Program-made: the position numbers and the translations under genes
Notes under the pieces: generated by a model
Databases searched by the model: none
The model's input: the letters and a program-made list of their open reading frames with translations, nothing else
Told to the model about the DNA's origin: nothing
From: Buxus sempervirens
Lineage: Eukaryota; Streptophyta; Magnoliopsida; Buxales; Buxaceae
Length of the DNA stretch: 64,000 bases
NCBI GenBank assembly: GCA_947561395.2
Contig: OX387190.1
Location: 30,870,858-30,934,857 of the forward strand
Direction of reading: 5' to 3'
Shown: piece after piece, positions 45,076 through 56,922 of the stretch
Numbering within the stretch: the stretch's first letter is position 1
Layout: every line of letters starts with the position of its first letter

Positions 45076-48000
45076 ATAACAGGAGGTCAGCCAAGTTTCT
45101 GCCTGAATGTATTAACCAGGATACAGCAAATTCAGCAATGACAGGAGGTCAAATAACAACAGGACAGGCATTGGAAGGGGTGCTGAGTAAGATTTTGGGG
45201 ATGAGTAAAAGCATGGGGGTTTCTTTTAAAGGTTTCGAAGAGGAAGCAATGGCTCTTTTCACTGCGATAGAAGCTCAACATGAGAAGGAAAAAAATGTTA
45301 AAACAGGAAAAAATCAAGGGAGCTGCAGAAATTAACGTGGTCTATAAATGATCTACCTAGTTCATCTGGAAACAGGAGCTGTAGTAAAAGAAGTACTAGG
45401 AGGGGTCAGGGGACTTCAACTTTCTTATGAAGATTAATATTTTATCATGGAGCATGAGGATTTGAATGCAGGGGATAAAAGAGATGCAGTAAAGGTTGCA
45501 TTAAGGATGTGGAAACCTGATGTCATCATTCTTCAGGGGTTAAAATTAGGGAAGGTTGATATCAAAGTTGTGAGGGAGTTGTGGGATGTGCACAAGATAC
45601 AGTGGATCTTTAAACCAACTAGGGGAACTGCAGGGGGCATAATCTTGGCTTGGAAAGATAGATGTTTTCAAATGAGTCAAGCTTGGATAAGAGATTTTTC
45701 TGTTTCAGCACTCTTATATGATACCAGATTAAATGGAGGATTTATGATTTCGTGAGTGTATGGTCCCAACATGGATTCAATGAAGCATCAAATGTGGGAC
45801 GAGTTGGAGGAGGTGAGACATGGAGTTCAGGTTCCATGGTGTTTTTGTGTTGATTTTAATGTCATTATATTCCCTTCTGAGAAGCTGGGTTGTACTTGTA
45901 TATCAGCCACAATGCAAAGCTTCTCTGATTTCATTAATGGCTTTGCACTCTTGGATATGCTGATTAGTGGTTGCAGATATACGTGGTCAAATAACCAACC
46001 TGTACCAACCATGTCTAAGATAGATAGATTTGTGATATCACTTGATTGGGAGACTTTGTTCTCAAAAGTTTCAGTAGAATCAATGCCAAGACCGACTTCT
46101 GACCATATTCCTTTAATGTTCAGATGTGAAAAAGAGTTCAAGAGGCCCTCGCCCCTTTCCGTTTTGAGACCATGTGGCTTGAAGATTCATCTTTTATTAA
46201 GAGGGTGGAGCAGTGGTGGGGAGAGATCTGTGTAGTAGGGAAGCCTAGTTTCATCTTAAGTCAGAAATTAAAGAAGTTGAAGGAAATAATAAAAGTGTGG
46301 AATTGAGAGGCGTTTGGGAAGGTGGATGAGCATATAGCTAAAGTATTGGACCAAATTAAGGGGTTGGATGAGAAAGAAGAAGCCATGCAACTAAATTCTT
46401 CGGAATGGGTGATGAGAGAAAAGCTGAAAATGGATTTTAAACATTGGTCTAAGATGAAAGAAGTGAGTTGGCGGCAAAAATCAAGGGCATTGTGGCTGAA
46501 AGTGGGAAATAAGAACACAGGTTACTTTCATAGAATGGCAAATGCAAGATGTCGGGTTAATTATATTAACAAATTGGAGATTGATGGCCAATTGTACGAT
46601 GAAGAGGAAACTATTAAATCCAAGATTTTAGAATACATTTCTAATACTTTCAAGGAAGAGAATCACTTTAGACCTTCTGTCGATTGTTTGGAGAGTAATA
46701 TGTTAACGAAAGATGAAAGAATCTGGTTGGAGAGGCCTTTTTTGGAGGAGGAAGTCAAAGTAGTAGTGAATCAACTTAATGGAGACAAAGGACCTGGTCC
46801 GGATTGATTCACTATGGCTTTTTATAAGGCGTGTTGGCATGTGATAAAGGAAGAATTAATGGCGACAATTGAAGATTTCGCATGAGTGGAAGATTTGAAA
46901 GCAGCATTAACTCCACTTTCATTGTATTGATTCCCAAGAAGGAAGGAACAAGCAAGCTGTCAGAATTCAGGCCTATTAGTTTAGTGGGGAGTGTATACAA
47001 GATTTTGGCGAAACTATTGGCCAATAGATTGAAATCGGTCTTACAATCTTTCATTTCCCAAGAACAAGGAGCGTTCATTGGTGGTTGTCAAATGCAAGCT
47101 AGTATTATGGTGACTGGTGAGTGCATAGACACATGTATTAGAGACCTAAAGAAAAAGATCATGTGCAAACTTGACCTTCAAAAGGTATATGATCACGTTA
47201 ATTGGGATTTCTTGATGTACATGTTAAGAAGAATGGGTTTCGGTGATAATTGGAGAAGAAGTATTCTATTCTGCAGATCAACAGTACACTTGTCGGTGTT
47301 AGTCGATGGGGCATCAGTGGGATTCTTCAAATCTCATAGAGGTTTACGGCAAGGGGATCCACTAACCCCACTTCTCTTTACTTTAGTGATGAAGGCTTTT
47401 GGCCGGTTGATCACTTGAGCCTCGGAGTTGGGTAAGGTGAGTGGAGTAACATTCGGAGGTTCAAGATCTATTAGTCATCCCCTCATTGCAGATGATATTT
47501 TAACGTTTAGTGAACCAGCTCACGAGCAGATGAGGTGGCTAAAGGGTGTTCTAATTTGCTTCCAAGCTTGCTCGGGTTTGAGAATAAATCTGTCTAAGAG
47601 TGAAATTTTTGAATTAGGTGTGGTGGAGGATGCGGGCAGCCTAAGTCAAGAATTGGGGTGCAAGATAGGTAAGTTTCCCACAAAATATCTTGGAATTCCA
47701 TTGGGAGCAGGTCATAAAAAAGCTACTGTTTGGAATCCAGTTGTGGAAAGGAAACTTGCATCGTGGAAAAGCTGCATTCTATCTAAAGGCGTCAAATTGA
47801 CGTTGGTAAAAAGTGTTTTTTCTAGTCTTGCAACATTCTACATGTCAATACTTAAAATTCTAGTGTCAATAGCCGGGAGAATGGAAAAGATTGAGAACTT
47901 TCTATGGGAAGGACCAGGTGGTGAAGCTAAACATCATCTTGTGAACTGGAATAGCATATGTAAGCTGAAGCCTGAAGGAAGAAGGTGGTCTGGTTTTAAA

Positions 48001-49208
48001 GTCATTGGTACCATTCAATAAGACGTTGCTTCAGAAGTGGATATGGCGGTTTGGTAAAGAGCAAGGGAATCTTTGGAGAGAAATTATCTTCTTAAAGTAT
48101 GGGAGTTATTTTGGTGGCTGGTATCCTTCTCAATCTACAGTTCCATATGGGGTTAGTGTGTGGAGACCTATAGCTAAGTTAGCAGCCTCAGTAGAGAGGA
48201 ATGTAGACATTGTTGGGAATGGTGTAAGGACTTGTTTTTGGGATGATTTATGGACTGGAGGAAGAAGAACAAAGGATGAGTTTGCTACTATTTATAACAT
48301 CTGCAGAAACCAGAAAGCCTCTTTTAATGATTGTGTGTCCATATCAGTGGATGGGAATGTGCGGAATATTGAACTTAGAAGAAATTTGTTTGATTGGGAG
48401 ATCGGTAAGTTTGAAGAGCTGATGCAAGTACTGAATAATACTCAGGTGAGCCAAGATGAAGACAAAAGAACATGGATGAAGGAAAAATCTGGTGCTTTTC
48501 GGTGAAATCAGCATTTAAATCTTTCATTTCCACAGGAGTGGTGTTTCCAGCAGCTAGAGTGATATGGGTAAACCATGTTCCATACGAAGTGTCATTTTTC
48601 CTATGGGCTGCAACTCTTGATAGAACATTAACGATGGACCAACTGAGGAGGGGATGGCAAACTCCAAGTTGATGTATCATTTGTAAAATTGAGGAAGAAT
48701 CGGTGGCCCATTTGCTCATCCATTGTAAAGTTGCTACGATGCTATGGAACATTGTTCACAGCAAACTAGAAAGTTGTTGGGTGCAGCCAAGTGATTTTAG
48801 AATGGTAATGGAAGCATGGGGGTGGAAGGATGGGAAAACAATTCAGGATATGATATGGAACATAACACCAGCAGCTATCTCTTGGGTGATATGGGGTGAA
48901 AGGAATCTCAGAATTTTCAATGACTCGGAAAGGGAATTCACATATTTGGCTTAGGCGGTATTTTAAGACTAATGTATATATGGTTGGTGGGGAGTCCCAT
49001 GATGGAGAATGTGTCTCTGGAAATTTTCCAGATTTTCAGACTTAGGAGGATGTTAGGAGATGGCGGGTACCTTAATTGCCATCTCTTTTATATTTTTTTG
49101 CTGTTTTTGTAAGTGGTTTTTGGTACACAATTTGTGTGCCATGTACTTGATCTTATGCTTTAATCAATTAATCATATCTACCGATCAAAAAAAAAAAAAA
49201 AAAAGAAT
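45076..49208 (+). mobile_element. LINE B: L1-type LINE inserted in LINE C, 16-bp target duplication
   Basis: It is bounded by AGCTGGAGGACAATTA on both sides, with an A run before the right copy (49186-49204). A short leader with the end of an ORF1-like frame (45138-45335) precedes the endonuclease (about 45430-46150). There the usual ETK is read as QGLKL, so the catalytic Glu is lost; DFNV and TSDHIPLMF remain. The linker (46322-46800; RQKSRALWLKVGNKN) is followed by reverse transcriptase with FRPISLVGSVYKILAKLLANR (46967-47030), GLRQGDPLTPLLF and IADDILTF (about 47484-47508, Ile for the usual Phe/Tyr). KYLGIPLGAGHKK and a zf-RVT (CIICKIEEESVAHLLIHC) complete it. It has no RNase H. At 4133 bp it has stops at 45754, 46285, 46804 and 47416, and a frameshift near 48010. 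It is the same family as LINEs A and E. Confidence 0.9.
49122..49140 (+). promoter_or_regulatory. 3'UTR hairpin of LINE B
   Basis: GGTACAC, loop AATTT, GTGTGCC: a 7-bp stem with one T-G wobble, about 50 bases before the poly(A). Homologous in position and sequence to the LINE A and E hairpins. Confidence 0.55.
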
Positions 49209-50783
49209 AGCTGGAGGACAATTATACTAGTTTCTTTCATAAATATGCGAATGTAAGAAGTAGGGAGAACAATATTGATTGTTTGGAGGTTGATGGAAAC
49301 TTACTCTTGGAAGAAGAACAAATCAAATCAGAAATATCTAGCTTTTATGCAAGTCAGTTTTTTGAGAAGGCAGTGTTTAGGCCTAAGTTGGATGGTTTGG
49401 GATTTGATTTTATCTCTCAATAGGACAGGGATCTTATGAAAAATGGGTAACTCTAGAAGAATCGGAAGGTGTTGTAAAAGAATTGGAGGGTGATAAATTT
49501 TCGGGGCCGGATGGAATGACAAGCATTTTTTAAAAGATGTTGGCATGTTGTGGCTACTGATTTGTGGAAGCAATACAGTAGTATCTCTCCAATTCTGTTC
49601 TTGAAAAAAGTGTCAATGCCACTTTCCTCTCTCTGATGCTTAAGAAGGATTGTGCAAAAATTTTAAGGGAGTTTAGACCAATCAGTTTAACCAGTAGCTT
49701 TTACAAAATTCTGGCTAAGCTTTTGGCAAATAGATTGAGAACAGTGTTTCCAAAGATTATTTCTAATCCCCAGAATGCGTTTGTAGGAGGTCAGAATATC
49801 TTGGATGGAGTCCTAATTGCAATTGAATGTGTTGACTCTGTATTAAGTAATGAGGACAATTTTATTTTGTGTAAGCTGGACCTTGAGAAGGCATACGATC
49901 ATGTTAATTGGGAGTTTTTTAATACCCGCTACAGAGAATGGGTTTTTGGGAACATTGGAGAAGGTGGATATCCTTCAGCTTATGAACAGTTTCAATGTTA
50001 GTTTTAGTAAATGGACCAGCTACCAGTTTTTTTAAGACTTCTAGCGATCTAAGGCAGGGTGCCGTTTTTCACCTCTTATCTTTATAATTGTTGTGGAAGC
50101 ATTAGAATGTTTAATTCAGATATCAGCAACGGGGGCTTAATCATGGAGTGTTTATAGATGATGGGAACGTCATAATTAAGCATCTACTATTTGCAGATGA
50201 TACGCTGGTTTTCTGTCGTGCTTCTAATCAGCCGCTCCTCATCCTCAGATCAGTGATTTTATGTCTTGAAGCCGTTTCAGGTTTGAAAGTGAATCTCTGA
50301 AAAAGTGATTTTTTGGATGGGCTAAAGACTTCATGCGAAAGATTTTTAACTTATTCTTGAATGCAAAGTGGGCTGATTTCCTTCTTCCTATCTTGGCATT
50401 CCTATTGATGCCTCCTACAAGTTAATTCCAGTGTTGGAACCTTTAGTCACATGATTGGAGAAAAAGCTTGCTGCACGGAAAGGGCTGACTTCATTTTAAG
50501 GATGTAAATTGGCACTCAAGAATAGTGCTTTAGCCAACCTTCCATCTTTATTTCTCTCTATCCTTTGGATCTAAACATCTATAGCACAACAATTAGAGCG
50601 ATTGCAATGAGGATTTTTTTGGAAGGGGTAGGAGGAAGTTTAGAAAAATTATTGGGTGAAATAGGATGATGTGTGCAAGGCATGAGAAGATGGTGGATTA
50701 GGAATTAGATTGATCCTTCTCTTTAATAAGACTTTGCTGGGTAAGTGAATCTGCAGATATAGTAACGAGCCACTTTGTCTTTT
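49209..50783 (+). mobile_element. LINE C, middle segment (reverse transcriptase)
   Basis: It resumes exactly where the 5' segment stopped: after removal of LINE B the frame reads LKLEDNYTSFFHKYANVR across the junction. Reverse transcriptase follows with EFRPISLTSSFYKILAKLLANR (49669-49735), GGQNILDGVLIAIECVDS, CKLDLEKAYDHVNWEFF and LLFADDTLVF (about 50188-50215). Stops and frameshifts are common from 49990 onward. The segment ends in the left copy of the LINE D target duplication (50768-50783) at NEPLCLL. Confidence 0.85.
50768..50783. repeat. Left target site duplication of LINE D
   Basis: AGCCACTTTGTCTTTT; the identical 16-mer is at 63679-63694. The exact right edge is ambiguous by one or two bases because the LINE tail also begins with T here. 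Confidence 0.92.
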
Positions 50784-50834
50784 TATTTTATTTTATAAAG
50801 TGTTTCTTTGCAATCGCAATTGAAAAAAAATACT

Positions 50835-50836
<2 letters not shown>

Positions 50837-50869
<33 letters not shown>
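50837..50869. repeat. Run of 33 G next to the array edge
   Basis: It is followed by TGCGCAAAAGAGCTGAGAAAG. That resembles the array word GGGGTGGGAAAAGAGCTGAG, so the G run may have expanded from a GAGGGGTGGG core in a truncated tenth unit. Assembly error is possible. Confidence 0.85.
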
Positions 50870-50870
<1 letters not shown>

Positions 50871-50893
50871 GCGCAAAAGAGCTGAGAAAGAAA

Positions 50894-52095
50894 GAGAGTT
50901 TTCTATCTTCAAATATACAAGTATAAGTAAGCTTCATTTATACAATTCTGAGATTGGGTAAACCGGATTTATCCAATCTAAAATCGCCAATAATCTCTTA
51001 AGGCAAAAGAGGGGTGGGAAAAGAGCTGAGAAAGACCATTAGCACCAATTTTTGCCAAGGAATCAGCAACCGTATTCACTTCTCTGTAAACGTGAGAGAG
51101 ATGGTAATTGCATGAAGAGAGATGAGATTTGATCTTGGATATCCAATAAACCAAGTGCCAAGGAGGAGAAGATAATCCTTTTATCCAACTGATTAGATTT
51201 TTTTGAATCCGAATCAATATACAAATCATGGTAGCCTGCTGATATACAAATCTCCAAGGCATGAGACAAAGCTTTAACATCAGCTTCATTGTTAGAACAA
51301 TGATAAAAAAAGATGGAGAAAGCCAATATAAAAGCGCCATTAGCATCTCTAAGAATACCACCGCCTCCTCCTAGTCCTGGGTTTCCAAGAGAGGAACCAT
51401 GTATATTCAGCTTCAGAAATCCAATGGCAGGTTTCAACCACTTAAGTGATAGAATAGATGAAGATCTGCAACTTAAGGTAGGGATACCAAGGTCTATGAG
51501 AGAAGAAATTGATTCTCTTTTTTTGTCCTTCTTCGGAATGAAGAGAAACATAATTTCCCTTATGAAACGTAATTCTGGAAAGAAGCTGGTCAGTAGAAGT
51601 AATAAGATTGTCATATAATCTCCTGTTGCACTCTTTCCAAATCTCTCAAATGATCAAACAAGGAACCAGAATATGGAGAAAGCCTCCTTGAGATTTCGTT
51701 GAGGACTTAGAGAACCAAATCATTAGAAAAGAGAAAAGTGAAGAATCTCAAAATTGGAAGTTCATGATTCGACTAAAGTGATTCCAAAGAGAAACAGCAA
51801 GGTCACTTTGAAGAAATAAATGTTCTATGTTTTCTGATTGATGTGAAGAACAAGTACATCTGGAAGCTAATTGAATTCCAAGACGTTGGATATCTTGGTC
51901 CAAAGGTACTGCTTTATGACGAAGCTTCCAAAGGAAAATTGAAACTTTCATGGGGATCCACTTTACCCAGAGAAAGCGCCAAATCACAAGCATATGATAA
52001 TGAGGAGAAAAAATTCCACAGGCGGATTTCAAGGAAAATTTACCTGAGGGATTTAGATTCCAAATAAATCTGTCCTCTTGTTGAAAGAAAAGAAA
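50894..52095 (-). pseudogene. Array unit 1 (1202 bp)
   Basis: The zf-RVT frame is at 52032-51748 and RNase H at 51614-50978. An extra T in the run near 51199-51206 shifts the frame inside RNase H. The first catalytic Asp is His here (LNIHGSSLGNPG); the NTVADSLAK Asp is kept. A 24-bp RNase H fragment and the G run lie beyond its 3' side. Confidence 0.85.
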
Positions 52096-53303
52096 GAGAG
52101 TTTTCTATCTTCAAATATACAAGTATAAGTAAGCTTCATTTATACAATTCTGAGATTGGGTAAACCGGATTTATCCAATCTAAAATGGACGATAATCTCT
52201 TTAGGCCAAAGAGAGGGGTGGGAAAAGAGCTGAGAAAGACCATTAGCACCATTTTTTGCAAAGGAATCAGCTACTGTATTCACTTCTCTGTAAACTTGAG
52301 AGCGATGGTAATTGCATGAAGAGAGATGAGATTTGATCTTGGATATCCAATAAACCAAGGGCCAAGGAGGAGAAGATAATCCTTTTGTCCAGCCGATTAT
52401 ATTTTTTGAATCCGAATCAATATAAAAATCATGGTTGTCTGCTGATATACAATTCTCCAAGGCATGAGACAAAGCTTTAACTTCAGCTTCTTTGTTAGAG
52501 CAATGATAGAAAAAGATGGAGAAAGCAACTATAAAAGAGCCATTAGCATCTCTAAGAATACCACCGCCTCCTCCTAGTCCTGGGTTTTCAAGAGAGGAAC
52601 CGCCTATATTCAGCTTCAGAAATCCAATGGGAGGTTCCATCCACTTAAGTGATAGAATAGATGAAAATCTGCAACTTAAGGTAGGGATACCAAGGTCTGT
52701 GAGAGAAGAAATTGATTTTGTATTGTTGTCGTTCTTTGGAATGAAGAGAAACATAATTTCCTTTATATGAAACGTAAATCTGGAAGGAAGCTGGTGAGTA
52801 GAAGTAATAAGATTGTCTTATAATCTCCTGTTGCGCTCTTTCCAAATCTCCCAAATGATCGAAAAAGGAACCAGAATATGGAGAAAGCCTACTTGAGATT
52901 CCGTTGAGGACTTAGAGAACCAACCCATGAGAAAAGAGAAAAGTGAAGCATCTTTAAATTGGAAGTTCATGATTCGACAAAAGTGCTTCCAAAGAGAAAC
53001 AGCAAACTCACTTTGAAGAAATAAATGTTCTATGTTTTCTGATTGATGTGAAGAACAACAAGTACATCCGGAAGCTAACTGAATTCCAAGATGTTGGATA
53101 TCTCAGTCCAAAGGTACTGCTTTATGAAGAAACTTCCAAAGGAAAACTGAAACTTTCATGGGGATCCACTTTACCCAAAGAAAGCGCCAAATCACATGCA
53201 TATGATAATGAATAGAAAAAATTCCATAGGCTGATTTCAAGGAAAATTTACTTGAGGGATTTAGATTCCAAATAAATCTGCCCTTTTGTTGAAAGAAAAG
53301 AAA
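52096..53303 (-). pseudogene. Array unit 2 (1208 bp)
   Basis: A 204-codon RNase H frame (52754-52140) is open, but the first catalytic Asp is Gly (LNIGGSSLENPG). The last block reads NTVADSFAK. The zf-RVT part has a stop (GAATAG on the plus strand near 53209 belongs to the variant-B end shared with units 4 and 7). Confidence 0.85.
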
Positions 53304-54511
53304 GAGAGTTTTCTATCTTCATGTATACAAGTAAAAGTATGCTTCATTTATACAATTCTGTGATTGCGTAAACCATATTTATCCAATCTAAAATGGCCAA
53401 TAATCTCTTTAGGCGAAAGAGAGGGGTGCGAAATGAGCTGAGAAAGATCATTAGCACCAATTTTTGCCAAGGAATCAGCAATATTATTCACTTCTCTGTA
53501 AACGTGAGAGAGATGGTAAATGCATGAAGAGAGATGAGATTTGATTTTGGATATCCAATAAAAAAAGTGCCAAGGAGAAGAAGATAATCCTTTTTTCCAG
53601 CTGATTAAAGTTTTTAAATCCGAATCAATATACAAATCATGGTAGCCTGCTGATATACAAATCTCCAAGGCATGAGACAAAGCTTTAACTTCAGCTTCAT
53701 TGTTAGAACAATGATAAAAAATGATGGATAAAGCCAATATAAAACAGCCATTAGCATCTCTAAGAATAGCACCGCATCCTCCTGGTCCTGGGTTTCCAAG
53801 AGAGGAACCATCTATATTCAGCTTCAGAAATCCAATGGGAGGTTTCAACCACTTAAGTGATAGAATACATGAAGATCTGCAACTTAATGTAGGGATACCA
53901 AGGTCTATGAGAGAAGAAATCGATTCTCTATTGTTGTCCTTGTTTGTAAAGAAGAGAAACATAATTTCCTTTATATGAAATGTAGTTCTGGAAAGAAGCT
54001 GGTCAGTAGAAGTAATAAGATTGTCATATAATCCCCTGTTGCGCTCTTTCCAAATCTCCCAAATGATCAAACAAGGAACCAGAATATAGAGAAAGCCTTC
54101 TTGAGATTTCGTTGAGGACTTAGAGAACCATCTGATTAGATGAGTTTAAAGTGGAGCATCTTTAAATTTGAAGTTCATGATTTGACTAAAGTGCTTCCAA
54201 AGAGAAACAGCAAGCTCACTTTGAAGAAATAAATGTGTTGTGTTTTCTGATTGATGTGAAGAAGAACAAGTACATCTGGAAGTTAATTGAATTCCAAGAC
54301 GTTGGATATCTTGTTCCAAAGGTACTGCTTTATGAAGAAGCTTCCGAAGGAAAATTGAAACTTTCATGGGGATCCACTTTACCCAGAGAAAGCGCCAAAT
54401 CACATGCATATGATAGTGAGGAGAAAAAATTCCAGAGGCTGATTTCGAGGAAAATTTACCTGCGGGAATTAGATTCCAAATAAATCTGTCCTGTTGTTGA
54501 AAGAGAAGAAA
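53304..54511 (-). pseudogene. Array unit 3 (1208 bp)
   Basis: RNase H is open from 54070 to 53348 (240 codons) and keeps all four acidic positions (LNIDGSS, NNEAEVKAL, DSD, NNIADSLAK). zf-RVT (54409-54146) is separated from it by a stop near 54145. Confidence 0.85.
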
Positions 54512-55719
54512 GAAAGTTTTCTATCTTCAAATATACAAGTAAAAGTAAGCTTCATTTATACAATTTTGAGATTGGGTAAACCGGATTTATCCAATCTAAA
54601 ATGGCCGATAATCTCTTTATGCAAAAGAGAGGGGTGGGAAAAGAACTGAGAAAGACCATTAGCACCAATTTTTGCCAAGTAATGAGCAACGATATTCACT
54701 TCTCTGTAAACGTGTGAGTGATGGTAATTTCATGAAGAGAGATGAGATTTGATCTTTGATATCCAATAAACCAAGTGCCAAGGAGGAGAAGATAATCCTT
54801 TTATCCAGCTGATTAGATTTTTTGAATCTGAATCAATATACAAATCATTGTAGCCTGCTGATATACAAATCTCCAAGGCATGAGACAAAGGTTTAACTTC
54901 AGCTTCATTGTTAGAACAGTGATAGAAAAAGATGGAGAAAGCAAATGTAAAAGAGCCATTAGCATTTCTAAGAATACCACCGCCTCCTCCTAGTCCTGGG
55001 TTTCCAAGGGAGGAACCATCTATATTCAGCTTCAGAAATCCAATGGCAGGTTTCAACCACTTAAGTGATAGAATAGATGCAAATCTGCAACTGAAGGTAG
55101 GGATACCAAGGTCTATGAGAGAAGAAATTGATTTTCTATTGTTGTCCTTCTTTGGAATGAAGAGAAACATAATTTCCTTTATATGAAATGTATTTCTGGA
55201 AAGAAGCTGGTTAGTAGAAGTAATGAGATTGTCTTATAATCTCCTGTTGCGCTCTTTCCAATTCTCCCAAGTGATCGAACAAGGAACCAGAATATGGAGA
55301 AAGCCTTCTTGAGATTTCGTTGAGGACTTAGCGAACCAACTCGATTGAGTAGAGAAAAGTGAAGCATCTTTAAATTTGAAGTTCATGATTCGACTAAAGT
55401 GCTTCGAAAGAAAAACAGCAAACTCACTTTGAAGAAATAAATGTTCTATGTTTTCTGATTGATGTGAAGAACAACAAGTACATCCGGAAGCTAATTGAAT
55501 TCCAAGATGTTGGATATCTCAGTCCAAAGGTACTGCTTTATGAAGAACCTTCCAAAGGAAAAGTGAAACTTTCATGGGGATCCACTTTACCCAAAGAAAG
55601 CGCCAAATCACATACATATGATAATGAATAGAAAAAATTCCATAGGTTGATTTCAAGGAAAATTTACTTGAGGGATTTAGATTCCAAATAAATCTGCCCT
55701 TTTGTTGAAAGAAAAGAAA
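54512..55719 (-). pseudogene. Array unit 4 (1208 bp)
   Basis: RNase H is open 55170-54730 with LNIDGSS and NNEAEVKPL. It stops before the final block, where the Asp has become His (VAHYLAK). Its 5' end carries the variant-B junction (GAATAG). Confidence 0.83.
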
Positions 55720-56922
55720 GAGAGTTTTCTATCTTCACGTATACAAGTAAAAGTATGCTTCATTTATACAATTCTGAGATTGGGTAAACTGGATTTATCC
55801 AATCTAAAATGGCCAATAATCTCTTTAGGCAAAAGTGGGGGGTGTGAAAAGAACTGAGAAAGACCATTAGCATCAATTTTTGCTAAGGAATCAGCAACAG
55901 TATTCACTTCTCTGTAAACGTGAGAGAGGTGGTAATTGCTTGAAGAGAGATGAGATTTCATCATGGATATCCAATAAACGAAGTGCCAAGGAGGAGAAGA
56001 TAATTCTTTTATCGAGCCGATTATATTTTTTGAATCCGAATCAATATAGAAATCATGGTAGTCTGCTGATATACAATTCTCCAAGGCATGAGACAAAGCT
56101 TTAACTTCAGCTTCTTTGTTAGAGCAATGATAGAAAAAGATGGAGAAAGCAAATATAAAAGAGCCATTAGCATCTCTAAGAATACCACCGCCTCCTCCTA
56201 GTCCTGGGTTTTCAAGAGAGGAACCACCTATATTCAGCTTCAGAAATCCAATGGGAGGTTTCAACCACTTAAGTGATAGAATACATGAAAATCCGCAACT
56301 TAAGGGTGGGATAACAAGGTCTATGAGGGAAGAAATTGATTTTGTATTGTTGTCGTTCTTTGGAATGAAGAGAAACATAATTTGCTTGATATGAAATGTA
56401 ATTCTGGAAAGAAGCTGGTGAGTAGAAGTAATAAGATTGTCTTATAATCTCCTGTTGCGCTCTTCCAAATCTCCCAAATGATCGAAAAAGGAACCAGAAT
56501 ATGGAGAAAGCCTTCTTGAGATTTCGTTGAGGACTTAGCGAGCCTACTAAATTGAAAAGAGAAAAGTGAAGCATCTTTAAATTGGAAGTTCATGATTCGA
56601 CAAAAGTGCTTCCATAGAGAAACCGCAAACTCACTTTGAAGAAATAATTGTTCTATGTTTTCTGATTGATGTGAAGAACAAAAAGTACATCTGGAAGCTA
56701 ATTGAATTCCAAGACGTTGGATATCTTAGTTCAAAGGTACTGCTTTATGAAAAAGCTTCTAAAGGAAAACTGAAACTTTCATGGGGATCCACTTTACCCT
56801 GAGAAAGCGCCAAATCACATGCATATGATAATTAGGAGAAAAAGTTCCATTGGCTGATTTCAAGGAAAATTTACTTGCGGGATGTAGATTCAAAATATAT
56901 CTGTCCTCTTGTTGAAAGAAAA
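55720..56922 (-). pseudogene. Array unit 5 (1203 bp)
   Basis: A 204-codon RNase H frame (56378-55764) is open, with Gly in place of the first Asp (LNIGGSSLENPG, as in unit 2) and NTVADSLAK intact. The 3' 250 bases are almost identical to unit 8. Confidence 0.85.
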
